Part shown: positions 1-7,264 of the stretch, one piece after another
How positions within the stretch are numbered: position 1 is the stretch's first letter
Layout: each line of letters opens with the position of its first letter
Source of the DNA: Microcaldota archaeon
Lineage (GTDB): Archaea > Micrarchaeota > Micrarchaeia > Micrarchaeales > Micrarchaeaceae
Assembly (NCBI GenBank): GCA_028866775.1
Contig: JAGWHK010000001.1
Coordinates: forward strand, 46,007-110,006
Direction: 5' to 3'
Length of the DNA: 64,000 nucleotides
Program-made: the position numbers and the translations under genes
Notes under the pieces: generated by a model
What the model was told of the DNA's origin: nothing
Database searches by the model: none
Seen by the model: the letters and a program-made list of their open reading frames with translations, nothing else

Positions 1-57
1 AGCGCCAAAACGCTCGAGTTCCTTCCCACACATGTCGCAGATAGGTCTTATCGCCAT
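1..57 (-). CDS. zinc-ribbon-like protein, N-terminal fragment
   Basis: Nineteen codons are open on the minus strand from an ATG at 57 to the window edge. The start of the protein contains a CDMC pair followed by GKELERFGA, which looks like the first half of a small zinc ribbon. The rest lies outside the window, so the family cannot be named. It runs divergently from the methyltransferase at 134, and the roughly 75 bases between them must hold both promoters. Confidence 0.5.
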   Translation of the reverse strand, partial: MAIRPICDMCGKELERFGA

Positions 58-133
58 GGCATCGCTTCACTCTTCCTTCGAAACGCTAAAAGTCTTTCCT
101 TCTAAGTATATCACTTGTGGCTAAGGTCCCTGC

Positions 134-976
134 ATGACCAAAAAGGAGATAATCGGCTACTACGACTACACGACTCCTTACTACAGAGACTTCTGGTGGG
201 AGAACGGCGAGAGCATGGCGATTCACTATGGCTTCTGGTATAAAGGCACCAAGAGCATGAATGAGGCACTCCTTAACACGAACAGCTTCCTTGCCGAAAA
301 GTTAGGGATAGGCAGCAGCATGAGCGTCTTGGACGCAGGCTGCGGGGTTGGGGGCAGTAGCATCTGGTTGGCCAAGCACATGGGCGTCAAGGTGACTGGA
401 ATATCATTAAGTAGCATGCAGATCAGGGAGGCCAAGAGGCTGGCCAGAATCAGCAGCGTCTCGGAAAGCACCAGATTTTACGTTATGGATTATCTGCATA
501 CTAGGTTCAGGAGCAAATCCTTTGACATAGTCTGGGCCATCGAGAGCGCATGCCATTGCGATGACAAAGAGGAGTTCCTCAAAGAAGGGTACAGGCTGCT
601 GAGGAAAGGTGGAAGGATGGCGGTTTGTGACGGTTTCCTCACTGGGAAACTCACAAACAGGAGGGACAGGAAAACCATAGATCAGTTCACCAGGGGATTG
701 GCCGTGCCGAACCTTGCGTCGTTAAAGTCTTTCAGGAGGTCGATGGCAATGGTAGGCTTCAGAAAGATAAGGTTCTGGGACATGACTGAGAACATACTTC
801 CTTCGGCCAGAAAGCTGTACCGGATGATGTTGTGGGCCTATCCTGTATCCGAACTTGCTGAAAAGCTGCATCTGCTCTCTCCAATCATGACAAGGAACAA
901 CCTAGCCGGGCTGGCGCAGTACAGGGCTTTCAATGAGAAGCTGAGCACCTACGGCGTCTTCTTGGGGGAGAAATGA
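134..976 (+). CDS. class I SAM-dependent methyltransferase, sterol/tocopherol C-methyltransferase-like
   Basis: This 280-residue protein has a class I methyltransferase fold. The SAM-binding glycine loop VLDAGCGVGG is at residues 65-74, and the VTGISLSSMQ strand-helix that follows, at 87-96, is typical of the small-molecule group that includes tocopherol, sterol and cyclopropane-forming enzymes. Residues 137-168 (ESACHCDDKE onward to RKGGRMAVCDGF) match the post-II and post-III region of that group. The substrate, possibly a lipid or quinone-like compound, cannot be told from sequence. The start is the ATG at 134, about 25 bases after a TATA-like stretch near 104-110. The stop abuts the end of the convergent L21e gene. 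Confidence 0.8.
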   Translation: MTKKEIIGYYDYTTPYYRDFWWENGESMAIHYGFWYKGTKSMNEALLNTNSFLAEKLGIGSSMSVLDAGCGVGGSSIWLAKHMGVKVTGISLSSMQIREAKRLARISSVSESTRFYVMDYLHTRFRSKSFDIVWAIESACHCDDKEEFLKEGYRLLRKGGRMAVCDGFLTGKLTNRRDRKTIDQFTRGLAVPNLASLKSFRRSMAMVGFRKIRFWDMTENILPSARKLYRMMLWAYPVSELAEKLHLLSPIMTRNNLAGLAQYRAFNEKLSTYGVFLGEK

Positions 977-1261
977 TCAGGCCCTCTTTAAGTGAAGCCC
1001 AGGGACCGTCAGCCTCTTGGTGGCGTTGTAGACCCTCAGCTCCACCACATAGGCAGACCCCCTCTTCTCTATCACGTCGGCGATCTTGCCCTTGTACCTG
1101 GGATGTGGTATGTTCTTCATGTTGCTCTTCGGGACTATTGCTACCTTGTCGCCTGGCTTGAACTCCTTGATTATCTCCCTTACCGCTATCTTTGATGGCT
1201 TGTTGTGCCTGGCGAGGTGCCTGCTCCTCCCCGAGAAAAGGCCCTTTGAGCGTCTTGACAT
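977..1261 (-). CDS. rpl21e: large-subunit ribosomal protein L21e
   Basis: A basic protein of 94 residues with the L21e SH3-like core: FKPGDKVAIVPKSN, then the PHPRYKGKIADVIEKRGSAY signature, ending in a P-x-HLK tail. It is a component of the archaeal and eukaryotic large ribosomal subunit that bacteria lack. I chose the ATG at 1261 (MSRRSKG) rather than the one three codons upstream, because it gives the usual N-terminus and lies close to the predicted transcription start from the TATA box at 1295-1305. It converges on the methyltransferase with no gap. Confidence 0.95.
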   Translation of the reverse strand: MSRRSKGLFSGRSRHLARHNKPSKIAVREIIKEFKPGDKVAIVPKSNMKNIPHPRYKGKIADVIEKRGSAYVVELRVYNATKRLTVPGLHLKRA

Positions 1262-1294
1262 GAGTATCACTTAGCGATTAATCTCTCTTTGCTA

Positions 1295-1305
1295 CTTATA
1301 TAAAG
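1295..1305 (-). promoter_or_regulatory. TATA box of the L21e gene
   Basis: Read on the minus strand the sequence is CTTTATATAAG. It lies about 34 bases ahead of the L21e ATG, so transcription would begin within about ten bases of the start codon. Such short leaders are common for archaeal ribosomal genes. Confidence 0.6.
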
Positions 1306-1340
1306 CTTATCCCGTGGCTCTTGACGTTCCCGAGCTAGGG

Positions 1341-1348
1341 TATTTATA
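1341..1348 (+). promoter_or_regulatory. TATA box of the TATA-binding protein gene
   Basis: TATTTATA ends 30 bases before the ATG at 1378. The predicted transcript would start only a few bases ahead of that ATG. This supports 1378 over the upstream in-frame TTG at 1351, which would sit at or before the transcription start. Confidence 0.6.
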
Positions 1349-1377
1349 CGTTGCGATTGGAAGATTATACGAAAAAC

Positions 1378-1701
1378 ATGGCCGGCTCTAGGGGCAACTC
1401 CCCTGTGCACAAGCACGTCAAGCTGAAGCCCACCTACCAGGTGGTGAACATAGTCACCAAGGCGAAGCTGGACATAGAGCTTGACCTGTACGGGCTTGCG
1501 AGGATATCGCACAACATCGATTACGAGCCGGAGCAGTTCCCTGGCGCGATCCTCAAGGTGAAGGACCCGAAGGCGTCGATCCTGCTCTTCAAGAACGGCA
1601 ACATGGTGTGCGCCGGCGCCAGGAAGGTATCTGACGTCAAGAAGGCGATCGACAAGGCCGTCGATCTTGTCAACCAATACGTTACCAGCAAATCAAGATA
1701 G
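1378..1701 (+). CDS. tbp: TATA-box-binding protein with a single repeat
   Basis: The 107-residue product contains one complete TBP repeat. It has the N-terminal strand PTYQVVNIVTKAKLDIELDL, the block YEPEQFPGAILKVKDP, and ILLFKNGNMVCAGARK followed by the last helix. The two phenylalanines that intercalate at the ends of the TATA element, one pair per repeat, are F54 and F71. Archaeal TBPs normally run to about 180-200 residues with two such repeats in tandem. Here the frame closes straight after the first, and the 118 bases up to the next gene encode nothing like a second repeat. Family identity is certain. That it works as a homodimer forming the usual saddle is an inference, and a second TBP gene elsewhere cannot be excluded. 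Confidence 0.9.
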   Translation: MAGSRGNSPVHKHVKLKPTYQVVNIVTKAKLDIELDLYGLARISHNIDYEPEQFPGAILKVKDPKASILLFKNGNMVCAGARKVSDVKKAIDKAVDLVNQYVTSKSR

Positions 1702-1819
1702 ATGGCATTTGCCGAACTCGCGCAAAACGTATTTAAAGGTATCCAGACAACCCTATTTGAGGTTGTGAAAATGTTCGCTGGTGACGGAGAGATATAATAC
1801 GTTCTTTTAGCGGCAGAGA

Positions 1820-3229
1820 TTAGGTCTGCCCCTTTTCCTGTGTTTTTGAAGCCATGAATCTTTCGTACCGTAGGCTCTTTGTGTTGTCGAACCTGTTATA
1901 AGGCACTGTGCCACACAGTATTTTGGTCAGCACCATGATGCTTATTCTAACGCCCTTGACCCTTGAGTAGAACTCGTTCTGCAGGGCGTCAAGGTCGCCC
2001 TCTGCGAAAACCGGGGCCATGAAGAGCGCGCCATAAGGGGCCCCTATGTTGGCTGCAAGGGTGATCTTGTTTACCAGATGGTCTGGCCTCTCCGAAAGCT
2101 CGATGGCCCATGCCTCCCTCCTGGTTGCCGCATACGCCTTCTCGTCTATCACCTCCATTATTAGAAGGGCGTTGTATAGGGAGCCGACCCCGCCCATGCA
2201 TATGGTGATACCTCGGACCACATTCCTCCCGCTCATTCTGTCGTAGCTGTACCGGGCAGTGCCATCAGCCATGCCGTTCCTGCGTTCTATCGACCTGAAG
2301 GATTCGGCGCCATCGTTGTTCAGGGCCTCCAGGACAGCGTACTCGTTCTTCGACAGCTTGGATGGGCCCCTCTCCTGCCTGGCTGTCCAGACGGACGACC
2401 GCTTCAGCTTCTCTATGAATGCCTGCCTCAGCGGCACGAATCCCTTTGCAACGTCGAAATATGAGGCGTACCATTCCGCCTCCACATCCCTGAGAGATGG
2501 CCCCATCCTGATGTTCCTGAGTATCGCGGGCAGGCTCTCTTCGTCTGTTGGATCGTGGGAGTTGTAGTTGCTTATCGTCGCGACTATCAGGACCATATCA
2601 TACTTGCTGTCAGGAGAGAGCGCCGCGAACTGTATCGAGGGATTCGCACTTATCTCCTTCTCCAGGGCGTCAAGATCCGGGCGTGAGGAGGTGAACTTGA
2701 CGAAGACTACGAAGTAGAGGTAGCCAAGCCCTTCTACCTCGACCTTCGGACGGTACACTATCCCGAACCTCTTCTCAAGGGCCCTTATTCTGTATGAGGC
2801 TGCCTTCTGGTCCAGGCCGAGTCTAGAGGCGATCTCAGGCACCCGCGCCCGCCCATCCATCGTCAGCTCTGTAAGAATCCGCCTGTCAGTCTCTGTTATC
2901 CTTGACCTCCCTTCTGCATGCGGCGCGGCCTGCTCAGGCATCGTCACAGTTCCGCCATGCGCCGAGATGACAGCCTTTGCAGACTCTATGTCGTCGCCCT
3001 TGAGCCTGCGCGCCCTGAACTCCCCTGTGCTTGAGATGGAACCGAGATACTGCATCTCGACGCTCCGGTATTTCTTGAGCTCCCTATCCCAGGATATCAG
3101 CTGCTTGTATATGTAGTAATGGCCCTTTATCCTCTTGAGCGAGATTGGGAAGCTGTAGCTGCGCTTCAGCCCCTCGTAGCGCTCCAGCACAGCTCTTGGC
3201 ACTGGTTTTGTCGACGGTCCCCTTTTCAC
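1820..3229 (-). CDS. tandem Lrp/AsnC-type transcription regulator with an N-terminal small beta domain
   Basis: A 469-residue regulator starting at a GTG at 3229, just downstream of an AT-rich minus-strand TATA region (about 3241-3260). Residues 20-65 form a small basic beta unit (SLKRIKGHYYIYKQLISWDR, ending at a YLG) of a kind also found at the start of some transposases and of the Fic protein at 35.3 kb. Residues 112-160 are an Lrp-type helix-turn-helix (TETDRRILTEL, VPEIASRLGLDQKAASYRIR). It is followed by a RAM-like ligand domain with a KYDMVLIV strand. A second winged helix begins near LSKNEYAVLEALNNDG and a second RAM-like part follows. One chain thus resembles a fused Lrp dimer. Target and ligand are unknown. 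Confidence 0.75.
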   Translation of the reverse strand: MKRGPSTKPVPRAVLERYEGLKRSYSFPISLKRIKGHYYIYKQLISWDRELKKYRSVEMQYLGSISSTGEFRARRLKGDDIESAKAVISAHGGTVTMPEQAAPHAEGRSRITETDRRILTELTMDGRARVPEIASRLGLDQKAASYRIRALEKRFGIVYRPKVEVEGLGYLYFVVFVKFTSSRPDLDALEKEISANPSIQFAALSPDSKYDMVLIVATISNYNSHDPTDEESLPAILRNIRMGPSLRDVEAEWYASYFDVAKGFVPLRQAFIEKLKRSSVWTARQERGPSKLSKNEYAVLEALNNDGAESFRSIERRNGMADGTARYSYDRMSGRNVVRGITICMGGVGSLYNALLIMEVIDEKAYAATRREAWAIELSERPDHLVNKITLAANIGAPYGALFMAPVFAEGDLDALQNEFYSRVKGVRISIMVLTKILCGTVPYNRFDNTKSLRYERFMASKTQEKGQT

Positions 3230-3370
3230 AAGTATATGTTAATCTATTAAATATTTATATCTTTAGTTAAATTCAGGGCTGTTAACTATTATAGTTTGGC
3301 ATAATGAGGGGTTAAATCCCAACTTTTCCAGTGTAAGCATGTCTAGAATTCTTAGCGAATGGGGAATGGG

Positions 3371-3377
3371 ATATATA
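3371..3377 (+). promoter_or_regulatory. TATA box ahead of the candidate small RNA
   Basis: ATATATA within GGGATATATAGAAGG lies 25-30 bases before the first hairpin at 3401. This is the spacing expected for an archaeal promoter firing at about 3396-3400. Confidence 0.5.
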
Positions 3378-3395
3378 GAAGGCTGTTCAAATACT

Positions 3396-3514
3396 TGTTA
3401 TCTGTTTTCTTCGGAAAACAGAGTTCAGTACTTCGTACTGAAAACCCACCATCCAAACCTGGTGCAGGTCTTACCTGCATCAAACCTGTGCGGGACTTGT
3501 TCCCGCACCTTTTT
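3396..3514 (+). ncRNA. candidate four-hairpin small RNA
   Basis: This stretch carries four strong stem-loops in a row. Hairpin 1 (3401-3422) is a perfect 9-bp stem closed by the stable cUUCGg tetraloop. Hairpin 2 (3424-3442) is 8 bp with loop TTC. Hairpin 3 (3461-3481) is 9 bp with one G-U pair and loop CTT. Hairpin 4 (3488-3508) is 8 bp of mostly G-C with a 5-base loop, followed by five T. The sequence AAACCTG precedes hairpins 3 and 4, suggesting a repeated unit. A TATA box sits about 25 bases upstream. No protein reading explains the symmetry, and I recognise no known RNA family: it is too short for RNase P or 7S RNA and has no tRNA arms. Boundaries are estimated from promoter and T-run. 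Confidence 0.65.
3488..3514 (+). terminator. hairpin and T-run terminator
   Basis: An 8-bp stem (GTGCGGGA with TCCCGCAC) is followed by a C and five T at 3510-3514. Archaeal termination mainly needs the T-run. The stem doubles as the last hairpin of the candidate RNA. Confidence 0.5.
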
Positions 3515-3612
3515 CTACTTATCAATGAGCTCCAGCGAGGCATTTGACTGCAGACGGACACCGGCTAAAGTAATATATATCTGGAAAAAGAAAAATATAT
3601 GTTGTGAATTGC

Positions 3613-3861
3613 ATGAATAGAAAAACCGCGCCGAGAGTTGGAAGCGAGTTTGTTGGAGGCTACGTGGAAGGCAAAAGGAGGGCCGGCGACCAGAACGGAG
3701 TGAACAAGGTTCTGGTGGAGAGGGTCCTGCCTATGGCGATAGGTGTTGCAGTCCTTGGAGGCGCCTTGCTTGCCATAAGCGAGATCAAGCGCAGCGAGCA
3801 GAATTACAAGCCCATTGTGCCGCAGGTCCAGAATGCTTATTCCAGCCAGCTAAGGCAGTGA
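3613..3861 (+). CDS. small single-pass membrane protein of unknown function
   Basis: The product is about 82 residues. It has a basic N-terminus (MNRKTAPRVGSEFVGGY), one hydrophobic segment (VLPMAIGVAVLGGALLAISE) and a short polar tail ending YSSQLRQ. I chose the ATG at 3613, although a GTG nine bases upstream is in frame. A TATA-like TAATATATAT at 3571-3580 places transcription start close to either. No family is recognised. The next small gene follows within five bases, so the two are probably cotranscribed. Confidence 0.6.
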   Translation: MNRKTAPRVGSEFVGGYVEGKRRAGDQNGVNKVLVERVLPMAIGVAVLGGALLAISEIKRSEQNYKPIVPQVQNAYSSQLRQ

Positions 3862-3865
3862 TTTT

Positions 3866-4111
3866 TTGACCAGCCATACCTCATTGGATAAGAGGTCAAC
3901 CAGGGCAGCAGAGAGGGAGGCCAGGCTTGCACGGAGATCACTTTGGGAGGGCATGTACAGGGGCAACGGCTCAGGAAGAAAGATACCGGTGCTGGAGGGC
4001 AAGCCGCTCAGGGAGCTCCTGCTTAGGATAGAGGAGAAGAAGCAGATCAAGCCGCCGGTCAAGGCAAGCAGGCACACCCACACAAGGCTCATGAGCATAA
4101 TAGAGGCTTAG
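3866..4111 (+). CDS. small basic protein of unknown function
   Basis: An 81-residue frame opening at a TTG five bases after the preceding stop; a second TTG lies 18 bases further in. The protein is rich in Arg and Lys with a helical, charged first half (RSTRAAEREARLARRSLWEG), and shows no membrane segment or known motif. It ends just before the convergent transporter gene at 4120. The position favours a real gene over chance, but nothing else supports it. Confidence 0.4.
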   Translation: MTSHTSLDKRSTRAAEREARLARRSLWEGMYRGNGSGRKIPVLEGKPLRELLLRIEEKKQIKPPVKASRHTHTRLMSIIEA

Positions 4112-4119
4112 TGACTTGA

Positions 4120-4458
4120 TTAGCTGAAGCCCACAAGGGCGGCCCCTATGGCGATCACTGCGACACCAGCCCATCTGAGGACTGGTATGGTCTCATGCAG
4201 GAAGACCAGCGCCAACAGGACAGTTAGTACGTAGCTCACCCCGTTGAGCCCGTAAGTCCAGCTCAGGTGGCTCCTGCTCAGCACCACGAAGTAGATCGCA
4301 GTGGATATCGCATATGCCGCTATGCCAGGAAGCAGGTAAACAAAGGATATCCCGCTTTTAACCCCGAACTTGAAGAGCAGCTGGCCTGTCGCGCCCAGGC
4401 ATGCGGCGCAGATTATCATCAGGAGCAGAAGACCCTTGCTAGCTTTTATGTTCACCAT
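4120..4458 (-). CDS. small multidrug resistance/EamA-type membrane protein, subunit B
   Basis: A 112-residue protein with four hydrophobic helices and the small-transporter pattern of a Gly/Ala-rich first helix (CAACLGATGQLLFKFGVKSG) and a last helix GVAVIAIGAALVGFS. Length and helix count match half-size drug/metabolite transporters such as EmrE or the ArnE/ArnF pair. The gene just upstream on the same strand encodes a similar protein, so a two-subunit transporter or flippase is likely. The acidic residue usual in helix 1 of EmrE is not evident, so drug export is not assured. Confidence 0.7.
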   Translation of the reverse strand: MVNIKASKGLLLLMIICAACLGATGQLLFKFGVKSGISFVYLLPGIAAYAISTAIYFVVLSRSHLSWTYGLNGVSYVLTVLLALVFLHETIPVLRWAGVAVIAIGAALVGFS

Positions 4459-4465
4459 GCAACCA

Positions 4466-4816
4466 CTAGCTCACTGCGACTATGCTTATGCCTATGAACA
4501 CAAGCAGCACGCCAACGGCCCTGACCAGCGTTATCCTCTCCTTCAAAACCTTGGCAGATATGAGCGTAACGAATATGAATGAGCTCGCGAATACAGGGTA
4601 GACCGCGGAAAGCTGGCCCCCTGAAAGCGCGACTATGTAGATCAGGAACCCCACGACGTAGCCGAGCAGGCCGAGGAGGACGCCCCTGTTCCTCAGCAAC
4701 CCGAGAAGATGCTTCAGGTTGTCGATCTTCTTGACAGACCTCTTGAAGGAAAGCTGGGCTAGGGACGAGATCAGGGCCGCGATAAGTGTTAAAAGCATAA
4801 CTTCGTATATACTCAT
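4466..4816 (-). CDS. small multidrug resistance/EamA-type membrane protein, subunit A
   Basis: Starting at the ATG at 4816 (MSIYEVMLLTL) the protein is 116 residues with four hydrophobic helices. The frame remains open upstream, but that extension (RRERRYHLSFDV) is polar and unlike the family, so it is left out. It has the SSLAQLSFKRSVKK first-loop pattern and a LSAVYPVFASSFIFVTLISA third helix typical of half-size DMT transporters. It lies eight bases ahead of the similar gene at 4458, making a paired transporter. The ArnE/ArnF flippases have this pairing; the cargo here is unknown. Confidence 0.7.
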   Translation of the reverse strand: MSIYEVMLLTLIAALISSLAQLSFKRSVKKIDNLKHLLGLLRNRGVLLGLLGYVVGFLIYIVALSGGQLSAVYPVFASSFIFVTLISAKVLKERITLVRAVGVLLVFIGISIVAVS

Positions 4817-4858
4817 CGTAACACCGGTGTTTTCTTGGACAGGTACATCGAAACTGAG

Positions 4859-5077
4859 ATGATAACGTCGCTCGCGACGATCGTGCTCGTTATATTGTGC
4901 ATCGCCGTATTTATAGTATATGGTGCGCATGCGCTCTTCTACATCGCAGTTGTCGTAACCCTGATAGTAGGGTTCGCCAACGCCTGGCTTATAGCGAGGG
5001 GAGGCAGGGCCAGCGAACCGATGGCCTCACCCAGGGTGCAGAAGGTAAGGGCGAAGAGAAGGAGAAGGAAAAGATAG
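4859..5077 (+). CDS. two-helix membrane protein ahead of topA
   Basis: From the ATG at 4859 the product has 72 residues: two adjoining hydrophobic helices (ITSLATIVLVILCIAVFIVY and FYIAVVVTLIVGFANAWLIA), then a basic tail ending KVRAKRRRRKR, which should face the cytoplasm. A TTG at 4835 is an alternative start. The stop is six bases before the topoisomerase start, so the two are probably one transcript. No family recognised. Confidence 0.55.
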   Translation: MITSLATIVLVILCIAVFIVYGAHALFYIAVVVTLIVGFANAWLIARGGRASEPMASPRVQKVRAKRRRRKR

Positions 5078-5083
5078 ATCTTG

Positions 5084-7264
5084 ATGGACACGCTCGTCGT
5101 TGCGGAGAAGCCAAGCGTCGCGCTTAGGCTTGCTATAGCCCTCGGGGACAACAGGCAAAAGAGGATGTCCCTGAACGGGGTTAGTTACTACCAGATAGAC
5201 AACCCCGAAGGGAGGGTATACATAGCTCCTGCAGTGGGCCACATCTTCACGCTGGTGCAGGCGGTCCACCAGAGGGGCTACCCCGTCCTTGAGGTTAAAT
5301 GGGTGCCCTCTTACGAGGCGAACCCGAAGTCGGAGTTCACGAAGAAGTACCTTGACGTCCTGAAAGAGCTCTCGAAGAAGGTGGGGCACTACGTGAACGC
5401 CTGCGACTACGACACAGAGGGCACCGTCATAGGCACCAACGTGATAAGGTTCGTATCGAAGGACGGGCTGAAGGGGGCCAGGCGAATGAAATTTTCCACT
5501 ACAACAGCGGCCGACCTGAAGGAGGCGTTCTCGAACCTGCAGAAGTTTGACATGAACAACTTCTATGCAGGCGAGACGCGCCACATGCTCGACTGGCTCT
5601 GGGGGATAAACTTCAGCAGGGCGCTCACAAGCGCCGTCGCAGGGCACCATACCAAGGCGCTGAGCATAGGCAGGGTCCAGGGGCCCACGCTTGCGCTTCT
5701 CGCTACAAGGGAGCGCGAGATAGGCAACTTCAAGCCGCAGCCGTTCTGGAAGATATTCGCGACCGCGAAGGGCGTGGAATTCGTCAACATCAAGGGAGAG
5801 ATATTCGACCGGAAGGTCGCGGATGCGGCGCACAGGGCCACAACATCGGGGAGCCCGTTGGCTCATGTGAAGGATGTGGAGGAGAAGGAGCAGCCATTGA
5901 GGCCCTATCCCCCATTCGATCTCACGTCCCTGCAGCTGGAGGCAAGCAGGGTGCTGAGGTACGATCCCTCATCGACGTTGGCTGTGGCGCAGGCACTCTA
6001 CGAGAGGTCGTATATCTCGTATCCGAGAACCGCGTCGCAGAAGCTCCCTCCGACACTTGGGCTTCCTAGAATAATCGGGGAACTCGCCAAGAATCCCAAG
6101 TATGAGGCCAAGGCAAAGAGGCTGATTGAGGAGAGGAGGTTCAGACCAAACGAGGGGATGAAGAGCGACGAGGCCCACCCGGCCATCTACCCGACAGGCG
6201 TCATGCCCAAGGAGCTTAGCACAACAGAGCAGAACGTCTACAACCTTATAGCCGAGAGGTTCCTCTCCTGCTTTGCAGGGTATGCAAAGCTGGCAAAGAG
6301 CAGGGTGGTCGTGAGCTCAGGGGGTGAGGACTACTCCGCAAATGGAACAAAGATACTTGAGAGGGGGTGGCTCGACTACTACAGCTTCGCGACCTTGGGG
6401 GAGAAGGAGCTGGCCGACTTCAAGAAGGGCGAGAGAGTCCAGCTCTCCAAGATCGAGATGAGGGAGCTGCAGACGCAACCGCCAAAGAGGTACAGCAAGG
6501 CCGCGCTGATTGCGGAGCTGGAGAAGAGGGATCTTGGGACAAAGGCCACAAGGGCGGCGGTCATAGACACGCTGTTCAGGAGGGCTTATCTTGACGGCGC
6601 GCCAATTAAGGTGACGGAGTTCGGGATGAGCGTCTATGACGCCCTGAGGGAGAACGTATCGATGATACTCGACGAGGAGACGACAAGGAAGCTCGAGAAG
6701 GACATGGAGAGGATTGTGGAGGGGAAGAAGACAGAGGACGAGGTCATCGGCGAGGGCAAAAAGATGCTTCTGGACGCGCTGAAGCTCTTCGATTCGAACA
6801 AGTCGAAGATAACAGAGGCGATGAAGAAGGGGCTCGCAGAGAGCAACATAGGGCTTGGCAAGTGCCCGAAGGACGGGGGCGACCTGGTAGTAAGGAGGTC
6901 CAGGATGGGCAAGCAGTTCGCGGCTTGCAACAACTACCCGAAGTGCACAATGACATTCTCTCTCCCGCAGGGGGCCAAGATAGTGGGCACAGGAAAGACC
7001 TGCGAGTTCTGCAAGACGCCGATAATAAAGGTCATAAGGGCGGGGAAGGGGGTCTTCGAGATGTGCCTTGACCCGAACTGCAAGACCAAGGAGAAGTGGA
7101 AGTCGAGGCAGGAGGAGAAGGCAGTGGCTAAGGCAGAAACAGCGGCTGGGGCGGCCATCCCTGAAAAGAGGGCCAAGAGAAAGGCAGCGCCAAAGAGCAA
7201 GAAGCCTGCAAAGGCAACCGCGGTAAAGGCCAAGGCTAGAAAGCCGAAGAAAGAGGTAATCTGA
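5084..7264 (+). CDS. topA: DNA topoisomerase I, type IA
   Basis: A 726-residue enzyme that relaxes negative supercoils by passing one strand through a transient break. The Toprim domain opens with LVVAEKPSVA and carries the acidic metal cluster in CDYDTEGTVIG (about 107-117). The catalytic tyrosine lies in SYISYPRTASQ, near residue 313. The C-terminus has zinc-binding modules: CPKDGG paired with CNNYPKC, and CEFC paired with CLDPNC. It ends in a Lys/Ala-rich tail (from about residue 690) that probably adds DNA affinity. I start at the ATG at 5084, not the TTG before it. The stop overlaps the start of the next gene by one base (TGATG), so translation is coupled. Confidence 0.95.
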   Translation: MDTLVVAEKPSVALRLAIALGDNRQKRMSLNGVSYYQIDNPEGRVYIAPAVGHIFTLVQAVHQRGYPVLEVKWVPSYEANPKSEFTKKYLDVLKELSKKVGHYVNACDYDTEGTVIGTNVIRFVSKDGLKGARRMKFSTTTAADLKEAFSNLQKFDMNNFYAGETRHMLDWLWGINFSRALTSAVAGHHTKALSIGRVQGPTLALLATREREIGNFKPQPFWKIFATAKGVEFVNIKGEIFDRKVADAAHRATTSGSPLAHVKDVEEKEQPLRPYPPFDLTSLQLEASRVLRYDPSSTLAVAQALYERSYISYPRTASQKLPPTLGLPRIIGELAKNPKYEAKAKRLIEERRFRPNEGMKSDEAHPAIYPTGVMPKELSTTEQNVYNLIAERFLSCFAGYAKLAKSRVVVSSGGEDYSANGTKILERGWLDYYSFATLGEKELADFKKGERVQLSKIEMRELQTQPPKRYSKAALIAELEKRDLGTKATRAAVIDTLFRRAYLDGAPIKVTEFGMSVYDALRENVSMILDEETTRKLEKDMERIVEGKKTEDEVIGEGKKMLLDALKLFDSNKSKITEAMKKGLAESNIGLGKCPKDGGDLVVRRSRMGKQFAACNNYPKCTMTFSLPQGAKIVGTGKTCEFCKTPIIKVIRAGKGVFEMCLDPNCKTKEKWKSRQEEKAVAKAETAAGAAIPEKRAKRKAAPKSKKPAKATAVKAKARKPKKEVI

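Noticed and set aside
3401-3508. CRISPR-like or repeat-array reading of the hairpins
   Set aside because: The four stems differ in sequence and the spacers are 1, 18 and 6 bases, so there is no regular repeat-spacer pattern.
3339-3620. Open frames on both strands across the four-hairpin region
   Set aside because: They are short, their products look random, and they run through the stems and T-run; the RNA structure explains the sequence better.
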